NCBI GenBank assembly: GCA_019323195.1
Contig: JAHWHQ010000057.1
Location: 1-10,713, forward strand
Length of the DNA: 10,713 nucleotides
Source: Candidatus Woesearchaeota archaeon
Lineage (GTDB): Archaea > Nanobdellota > Nanobdellia > Woesearchaeales > JACPBV01
Reading direction: 5' to 3'
Under the pieces are notes generated by a model that ran no database searches, was not told the DNA's origin, and worked only from the letters and a program-made list of their open reading frames with translations. The position numbers were made by a program, and so were the translations under genes. How positions within the stretch are numbered: the stretch's first letter is position 1; each line of letters starts with the position of its first letter. This document shows, in pieces, positions 6,021-10,713 of the stretch.

Positions 6021-6043
6021 AAAAAACCCGCAGGGGATTTTTT
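6021..6043 (-). terminator. Terminator-like hairpin between first and second pilin genes
   Basis: Directly after the stop of the first pilin gene the minus strand reads AAAAAATCCCCTGCGGG and then a run of six T. The CCC/GGG core and the flanking A and T runs pair into a hairpin ending in oligo-T, followed by further T-rich sequence. It would attenuate transcription into the second and later genes, or stabilise the 3' end of the first pilin message. Confidence 0.5.
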
Positions 6044-6563
6044 ATTCCATTATTTTAATAGTCATATCCTTAACATAATCCTCAATTATACCCGTCATAT
6101 TCATCTGACAAAGATATGTATCTGGTACTGATGCAGGTACCGTCAAAAGAAGATTAAATGTCACAAACTCTCCCTGGTCTATGTTCCTTGCATTCGCAGA
6201 TTGGTCATTAATGGCCAATGAATCACATCTTATAGAGGGTATAACACCACTCCATGCCCCATCTGTAGGGTTAAACGTGCTGACCTTTATTACCTCTTTA
6301 TCCCCTGAATGGGTTATAAGGCTCTCCCTGGACAATGTTATAGGGTTAGAGGCTGTAGGGGCATAAGGCTCAGGCTCTGCAGCTATCTGCTGCTCGATCT
6401 GCGTGCTCACCTTGCCGAACATCCCCCTTATAAACCCTAATCCCAGTCCAAGCATGACTATTGCCAGGATCAGAACAACAATAGCATTAACAGACAAGCT
6501 TAAAGAAGCCTTTTTTCGGTTTTTTAAAGGAAAAATCGAAAAACCCTTTTTCTCATTATTCAT
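6042..6563 (-). CDS. Pilin-like surface protein, first gene of the operon
   Basis: This 173-residue precursor has a basic n-region ending NRKK, presumed cleavage before ASLSLS, and the helix AIVVLILAIVMLGLGLGF then RGMFGKVS. The linker EQQIAAEPEPYAPTAS leads to a beta-rich domain with two Cys (SIRCDS and TYLCQM). It is strikingly similar to the second paralog along its whole length. ATG at 6563 is preferred: GAGGTG (6576-6571) is seven bases upstream, the same spacing as at 4970; ATG 6566 and GTG 6569 are in frame but closer to it. As the promoter-proximal gene, and with a terminator-like hairpin right after it, it may be the most abundant of the set (inference). It is likely secreted to or anchored on the cell surface. 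Confidence 0.75.
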   Translation of the reverse strand: MNNEKKGFSIFPLKNRKKASLSLSVNAIVVLILAIVMLGLGLGFIRGMFGKVSTQIEQQIAAEPEPYAPTASNPITLSRESLITHSGDKEVIKVSTFNPTDGAWSGVIPSIRCDSLAINDQSANARNIDQGEFVTFNLLLTVPASVPDTYLCQMNMTGIIEDYVKDMTIKIME

Positions 6564-6630
6564 CATCACACACCTCTTTTTTGTTTATTTTTTATCAAAC
6601 CACTTAGATTAGGTGACTATGGAATAGCTA

Positions 6631-6640
6631 ATTTATAAAC
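6631..6640 (-). promoter_or_regulatory. TATA box of the pilin operon
   Basis: Minus strand GTTTATAAAT, preceded by a purine-rich CGAAAG that can act as BRE. Transcription would start near 6610, leaving a leader of about 45 bases with a GAGGTG ribosome site, unlike the leaderless genes nearby. The MITE begins only 14 bases upstream, and its target duplication touches the BRE. Confidence 0.65.
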
Positions 6641-6645
6641 CTTTC

Positions 6646-6654
6646 GATTCAGAG
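6646..6654 (+). repeat. 9-bp target duplication, left copy
   Basis: GATTCAGAG, identical to 6820-6828 on the other side of the palindromic element. It is the footprint of its insertion. Confidence 0.85.
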
Positions 6655-6819
6655 GGCTGTGTTGAAAATCTCGCTACGCTTCGGGTTAGCAGCTTCAAAA
6701 TCCTTAATGTTTAGATTGATAGCTGACATCCCCCGACGGGGGCAACCCTCCTGTCAGCTTCAAGGGATCTTTAATAGGATTTTGACCTTAGGCTGCTAAC
6801 CTACATTTTCAACGCAGCC
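6655..6819. mobile_element. 165-bp MITE-like palindromic element
   Basis: A non-coding element with 15-bp terminal inverted repeats: GGCTGTGTTGAAAAT at 6655-6669 and ATTTTCAACGCAGCC at 6805-6819, one mismatch that still allows a G-U pair. It is flanked by perfect 9-bp direct repeats (GATTCAGAG). The interior is nested self-complementary sequence: 6684-6693 with 6792-6801 (10 bp), 6695-6704 with 6776-6785 (10 bp), 6721-6728 with 6752-6759 (8 bp), and a small CCCCC/GGGGG hairpin at 6730-6742. As RNA or single-stranded DNA it would fold into one long rod. Termini plus target duplication and no ORF define a MITE. The repeats do not match those of the IS630 copy in this window, and a 9-bp duplication rules out that family, so its transposase is elsewhere (IS families making 9-bp duplications are candidates). 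Confidence 0.85.
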
Positions 6820-6828
6820 GATTCAGAG
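6820..6828 (+). repeat. 9-bp target duplication, right copy
   Basis: GATTCAGAG, identical to 6646-6654. Confidence 0.85.
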
Positions 6829-6855
6829 TTATTAAATTTTTCATCAATTTCATAC

Positions 6856-7359
6856 CTAGATAAAATCAGATATCTTATGCTTCACCTCCTCATGCCAGAG
6901 CCATCCTAACAGGATAAAGGCATCAAGCCCCATTTCAAGGTTGCGCAGCTTTATGTACCCTGTTATGCCCCTAAAGCCCAGATTTAAAAAAGGCCAGAAC
7001 GGGGATATATTACATCCGTAAAACAGGAAATCCAGGGCTATATGAAAAGCATAGCCAAAGGATATTATTCCCAGCAGAATCCCCATTTTACTGTTAAACC
7101 TATAGGCTATAATAGAGATTGCCAAAATGGCCGCAGGTATCAAAAATATGTGCGTAAACTCCCCATGGAACCAGGCGATACTGGAATTGAATATGCTTAA
7201 AAGCCAGAAAAGAGGTATGTCCATGTCAGGAAGCAGGCCTGCAATCCCGCCGATAAAGATGTAATTAAGAGGAATCAATTTCTTATTTTTGATTATATAA
7301 TCCCTAAAGATATCTATCGCTATTATTGTCAATAAGACATGCGTCACTGCTAAAGGCAT
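6856..7359 (-). CDS. YdjM/DUF457-type membrane-bound metal-dependent hydrolase
   Basis: This 167-residue polytopic protein matches the pattern of the YdjM/DUF457 family of inner-membrane putative metal-dependent hydrolases. Conserved polar residues sit at membrane edges: THVLL (His7), GLLPDMDIP (Asp45, Asp47), FTHIF (His70), and FHIALDFL (His106, Asp110) followed by ISPFWPF. These His and Asp are the probable metal ligands. Four or more hydrophobic segments surround them. The substrate is unknown; relatives have been linked to phospholipid or membrane stress functions. The ATG follows the stop of the phasin-like gene by a single base (TAAG ATG), so it is the third gene of the kinase operon. 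The length is typical of the family and nothing looks missing. Confidence 0.75.
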   Translation of the reverse strand: MPLAVTHVLLTIIAIDIFRDYIIKNKKLIPLNYIFIGGIAGLLPDMDIPLFWLLSIFNSSIAWFHGEFTHIFLIPAAILAISIIAYRFNSKMGILLGIISFGYAFHIALDFLFYGCNISPFWPFLNLGFRGITGYIKLRNLEMGLDAFILLGWLWHEEVKHKISDFI

Positions 7360-7360
7360 C

Positions 7361-7720
7361 TTACCTCAGTCTCTTAGCTGCCCTTCGAATGATATTTTTT
7401 CCTCTTTTTTCAGCCCTTTTTTGTGCCTTTCTTACCTTCCTTCCTGCATTAGAAATCGCTTTTTTTGCTGTTTTTTTGCCTCTTCTTACGATAGGCTTTG
7501 CTTTCTTTATCCTTTTGTTCAGTTCTGCAGAGACTATTTTCTGCACCTTTTTCCGCTCTTTTTCAGCCTCTCTAGCCAGCTTTTTGACCAACGACCTGGC
7601 ATCTTTTGTGCTTATCAGCCCTTTCCTTGCTATGCCTCTTAACGTCTTGTCCGCCTTTTTGGCAGCAAAGCTGGCTGTCCCTATCGCTGTCAGCAGCCCC
7701 TTTTTTATTATATCCGCCAT
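7361..7720 (-). CDS. Phasin-like coiled-coil protein with histone-like basic tail
   Basis: The N-terminal half resembles bacterial proteins annotated as PHA-synthesis-regulator phasins (PhaF/PhaI-like). It has an amphipathic GLLTAIGTASFAAKKADK segment (about residues 8-25), then the recurring pattern KGLISTKDARSLVKKLAREA and a heptad-like, charge-rich helix to about residue 70. The rest (about 70-119) is dense in Lys, Arg and Ala (RRGKKTAKKAI, RRAAKRLR), like the nucleic-acid-binding tail of PhaF or of histone H1. It lies six bases after the ABC1-kinase gene and one base before the hydrolase gene, so it is tightly co-expressed. In an archaeon without visible PHA genes it is more likely a membrane- or lipid-surface-binding protein that may also touch DNA or RNA (inference). 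The alternative is a generic basic coiled-coil protein; resemblance was judged by eye. Confidence 0.55.
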   Translation of the reverse strand: MADIIKKGLLTAIGTASFAAKKADKTLRGIARKGLISTKDARSLVKKLAREAEKERKKVQKIVSAELNKRIKKAKPIVRRGKKTAKKAISNAGRKVRKAQKRAEKRGKNIIRRAAKRLR

Positions 7721-7726
7721 GTAAGC

Positions 7727-9397
7727 TCACCTCTTTTCCTCTTTTCCCTCTTTTCTTATCGATATAAATAATGTAATTAAAAAGATCACAGCAATTACAA
7801 AACATAATAAGGAAGCTAAAGGAAAGCCGTAAAGGACCGGTCTCCCGATATTGACAAGCAGGGCGCCGGTAACAAGAAACGCGACTATCATCATGCCGTA
7901 AGTCAGCCTGTTGCTCGACCGGTCAATGTCGCTGGCCAATCTTTTTATATCAGTATCCTCAACATCAACCTTTACTGTTCCCCTCTGTATCTTCTCCAGT
8001 GCAGAACTGAACTTAACCGGGAATTCCCTGAATAACCTCCCATAGCCGGCTATGTTCTTCATAAAATCCCTGACCATATTCACTGGCTTGGCTTCATTCT
8101 TTATCAATTTTTCTATAAAAGGCTTGATGTTCTCTATCAGTTTAAAGTCAGGCTCATACTCCAGGGCTATGCCCTCTATCTCCACTATCGCTTTCCCGAA
8201 CAAGACAAAGTCAAGAGGCATCTTAACATTATGCCTTAAGGCAATATCCAAAATCTCCTCAAGGACATAGCTTACCTTTATGTCCCTAAGCTCGCTCTTC
8301 TGCAGTGGCTCAATAACTGCCTTAATGCATTCTTTGAAGGACTCTATGTCTGTCTCCCCCTCATCTATCAGGCCCATATCTAGGAAGGTATCAACGATAG
8401 CATCCAGGTCCTCATCAACAATGCCGTACAGCAGGCTTATTGATTTCTGCTTAAGGTAGTTGTCAAAATAGCCTACAATCCCGAAATCAACCAGTGCTAT
8501 CTTATTTCCCTTAAGGACTAGTATATTGCTGGGATGCGGGTCTGCATGAAAAAAGCCATGTATAAAAACCTGGGTCAATATAGAGTCAAAGCCGTTCTTC
8601 ATTACCTGCCTTATGTTGTATCCCTTCTTTCCTTTAACCTTTATTATATTATGCAGCTCAATTCCGTCTATGAACTCAAGCGTCAATACTTTTTGTGTCG
8701 AGTATTTGTCAAAAACCTTGGGGATAATTACGCTGGCAGAGCCCTTAAAGTTTTTATAGAACCTTTTTGCGTTTTTTGCCTCTACCCTGAAATCAAGCTC
8801 TTTCTCTGTCCAGCTCCTGAACTCATCCACGATCTTCACAGGCCTAAATGGGGCTATCTTTTTTGAATGTTTCTCAAGTAATTTGGCGATATAGAACATT
8901 ATCTCTATATCTGTCTCCATGATCTTCTTCACGTTTGGGCGCTGCACCTTTACCGCAACTGCCCTTCCGTCCCTTAGCCTAGCCTTATGTACCTGCGATA
9001 TGGAAGCAGAGGCTATCGGCTTCCTGCTGAAATCCGTAAAGAGATTTCCGACTGGTTTTTTCAGCTCCTGCCGGATTGTCTCCTCAACCTCCTCATAAGA
9101 GAAAGGAGGCACCTTATCCTGGAGTTTCCCCAGTTCCTTAACATACTCTTTTGGAAGGAGGTCAGGCCTGAGGCTCAGTATCTGGCCAAGTTTTATGAAG
9201 GTAGGGCCAAGTTTCTCAAGGGTCTTTCTTAACCTTAAAGCACGTTCAGAGTCAGTAGAAGAGTCTAATCTTTTCTTCTTGAATATCTTCTTGAGGCTTA
9301 TCTTGCCAAGCAGGTATCCAAAGCCTTGCTGGGTAAGAATCAAGATAATCTGATTAAACCTTTTAATGTCCTTTACCTCCCTCTTAAGATTCAACAT
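7727..9397 (-). CDS. ABC1/AarF/UbiB-family kinase-like membrane protein
   Basis: All family hallmarks are visible in this 556-residue protein: the KxGQ motif (Lys69-Gln72 in FIKLGQILSLRPDLLP), the Ala-rich nucleotide loop PIASASISQVHKA (127-139), the invariant Lys150 in AVAVKVQRP, the ExD pair in EKELDF (about 200-202), HADPHPSN (284-291) with the catalytic-loop Asp286 and metal Asn291, and DFG (304-306). Two C-terminal transmembrane helices (about 502-518 and 522-545) anchor it. Such proteins are atypical kinases/ATPases tied to isoprenoid quinone synthesis (UbiB, COQ8) or lipid handling. DPANN-like genomes often lack quinone pathways, so another isoprenoid-lipid role is plausible here (inference). 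It is the first gene of a three-gene operon and has a TATA box 25 bases before its ATG, predicting a leaderless message. Confidence 0.93.
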   Translation of the reverse strand: MLNLKREVKDIKRFNQIILILTQQGFGYLLGKISLKKIFKKKRLDSSTDSERALRLRKTLEKLGPTFIKLGQILSLRPDLLPKEYVKELGKLQDKVPPFSYEEVEETIRQELKKPVGNLFTDFSRKPIASASISQVHKARLRDGRAVAVKVQRPNVKKIMETDIEIMFYIAKLLEKHSKKIAPFRPVKIVDEFRSWTEKELDFRVEAKNAKRFYKNFKGSASVIIPKVFDKYSTQKVLTLEFIDGIELHNIIKVKGKKGYNIRQVMKNGFDSILTQVFIHGFFHADPHPSNILVLKGNKIALVDFGIVGYFDNYLKQKSISLLYGIVDEDLDAIVDTFLDMGLIDEGETDIESFKECIKAVIEPLQKSELRDIKVSYVLEEILDIALRHNVKMPLDFVLFGKAIVEIEGIALEYEPDFKLIENIKPFIEKLIKNEAKPVNMVRDFMKNIAGYGRLFREFPVKFSSALEKIQRGTVKVDVEDTDIKRLASDIDRSSNRLTYGMMIVAFLVTGALLVNIGRPVLYGFPLASLLCFVIAVIFLITLFISIRKEGKEEKR

Positions 9398-9416
9398 GGT
9401 GTTTCTTATTTATCGG

Positions 9417-9427
9417 ATATATATAAA
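9417..9427 (-). promoter_or_regulatory. TATA box of the ABC1 kinase operon
   Basis: Minus strand TTTATATATAT about 25 bases before the ATG at 9397. Transcription should begin at the start codon itself, and no Shine-Dalgarno lies in between. Confidence 0.65.
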
Positions 9428-9470
9428 AACTTCGTTTTTATTCTGTGGTGCAATCCTAGGCGTCTGTGCG

Positions 9471-9481
9471 AAATATATAAA
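9471..9481 (+). promoter_or_regulatory. Second TATA-like element upstream of the eL41-like gene
   Basis: AAATATATAAA, near symmetrical, with a start expected near 9502 on the plus strand. It may be a tandem promoter for the small gene at 9549, giving a leader of about 47 bases. The 151-base gap 9398-9548 holds only these promoters and the one for the divergent kinase operon. Confidence 0.45.
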
Positions 9482-9512
9482 CAATTATTTTTTCCGCCAC
9501 TAAAAAATAAAA

Positions 9513-9523
9513 ATATTTATAAA
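9513..9523 (+). promoter_or_regulatory. TATA box of the eL41-like gene
   Basis: ATATTTATAAA centred about 31 bases before the ATG at 9549, so the message would have almost no leader. The strong, canonical box supports transcription of the short ORF. Confidence 0.6.
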
Positions 9524-9548
9524 GGGAGTATTTTTTCTAAAAGTCATC

Positions 9549-9656
9549 ATGAAAAGAAGTTCACGCAGATGGAAGAAAAAGCGCCAGATGAGATGGAAAT
9601 GGCAGCGTAAAAGGATGAAAAAGGAAAAAAGAAAGAGAAGTATGATTAAGCGTTAG
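9549..9656 (+). CDS. Ribosomal protein eL41-like, 35 residues
   Basis: A 36-codon frame (including TAG) whose product is about 60% Lys and Arg plus four Met and three Trp. The second half, RWKWQRKRMKKEKRKRSM, lines up with the eL41 pattern (KW, then KRM, then a KRKR block, then Met), though it has an N-terminal extension of about 13 residues compared with the 25-residue eukaryotic protein. eL41 is a single helix lying at the bridge between ribosomal subunits. The gene has its own canonical TATA box and stands directly upstream of the rRNA promoter, a context that suits a translation protein. Low-complexity basic peptides can match by chance, so the call is tentative, but the promoter and the composition make a real gene likely. 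Confidence 0.6.
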   Translation: MKRSSRRWKKKRQMRWKWQRKRMKKEKRKRSMIKR

Positions 9657-9680
9657 AATCCAGTGTAAAAAAGCGTTAAG

Positions 9681-9690
9681 TTTATATATA
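9681..9690 (+). promoter_or_regulatory. rRNA operon promoter (TATA box)
   Basis: TTTATATATA, 25 bases after the end of the small basic gene, predicts a start near 9710 and an rRNA leader of about 135 bases before mature 16S. It is the last TATA box before the rRNA. Confidence 0.7.
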
Positions 9691-9710
9691 ACCCTAAGTT
9701 CATGCTTTAA

Positions 9711-9845
9711 ATCGCCACCTTTATAGTTTAGATATACAAATTCTAAACATTCTAAAACAGAAACCATAGATTAAAAATTGCGTACTTGATATTGTTATCA
9801 AGTATGGTTGGTTTAGTAACTCCGCAATTCAATGCGACCAATTCA
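9711..9845 (+). other. 16S rRNA precursor leader with processing helices
   Basis: Non-coding leader between the predicted start site and the 16S 5' end. It contains a strong hairpin TACTTGAT / ATCAAGTA (9783-9790 with 9797-9804) enclosed by AATTGCG / CGCAATT (9776-9782 with 9823-9829). These could act in precursor folding or processing. The 3' half of the long 16S-spanning processing stem lies outside the window, so a bulge-helix-bulge site cannot be tested. No ORF was found here. Confidence 0.5.

Positions 9846-10713
<868 letters not shown>

Noticed and set aside
6641..6655. TTCGATTC resembling a tRNA T-loop near the MITE
   Set aside because: No acceptor, D or anticodon stems surround it; the sequence is explained by the 9-bp target duplication.
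6655..6819. Palindromic region as a simple transcription terminator or a CRISPR repeat
   Set aside because: Terminal inverted repeats plus 9-bp flanking duplication show an insertion; there is no repeat-spacer periodicity and no oligo-T directly after the long stem.
9561..9767. Minus-strand open frame over the small basic gene and rRNA promoter
   Set aside because: It overlaps the eL41-like gene and the rRNA TATA box, and its product is low in complexity with no promoter or ribosome site of its own.

Overview
The window comes from a small-genome archaeon, most likely of the DPANN group (Woesearchaeota/Pacearchaeota-like). The evidence is an archaeal-type 16S rRNA running off the right edge, TATA boxes placed about 25-32 bases before several start codons (leaderless or nearly leaderless transcripts), Shine-Dalgarno motifs of the GAGGTG type inside operons, class III (pilin-type) signal peptides, and a tiny eL41-like ribosomal protein gene. 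The assignment below domain level is inference from 16S and gene style; a database search of the 16S would settle it.

Layout. Bases 4-1110 hold a complete IS630-family insertion sequence with terminal inverted repeats and a TA target duplication. Its transposase is split over two frames that join through an A8G slippery run (-1 frameshift). Bases 1127-3524 hold small membrane-protein genes and a bacterial-type triosephosphate isomerase, with a divergent pair of leaderless promoters near 1465 and 1496. Bases 3541-6566 are a minus-strand operon of six genes: three paralogous pilin-like surface proteins, a small two-helix membrane protein, a PH-domain membrane protein and a fourth, divergent pilin-like protein. 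Directly upstream of its promoter sits a 165-bp non-coding palindromic element (6655-6819) with 15-bp terminal inverted repeats and a perfect 9-bp target duplication, i.e. a MITE.

Bases 6856-9397 are a second minus-strand operon: an ABC1/AarF/UbiB-type kinase-like membrane protein, a phasin-like coiled-coil protein with a histone-like Lys/Arg tail, and a YdjM/DUF457-type membrane metal-dependent hydrolase. On the plus strand there follows a 35-codon eL41-like gene (9549-9656), then an rRNA promoter, a structured leader and the first ~870 bases of the 16S rRNA gene.

How it fits together: the pilin operon probably makes surface fibres or adhesins whose export machinery is encoded elsewhere. 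The kinase/phasin/hydrolase operon looks like a membrane-lipid-associated module of unknown role. The right end is translation-related. The points most worth following up are the frameshifted transposase, the MITE at the pilin promoter, the ABC1-phasin pairing in an archaeon, and the unannotated eL41 candidate.
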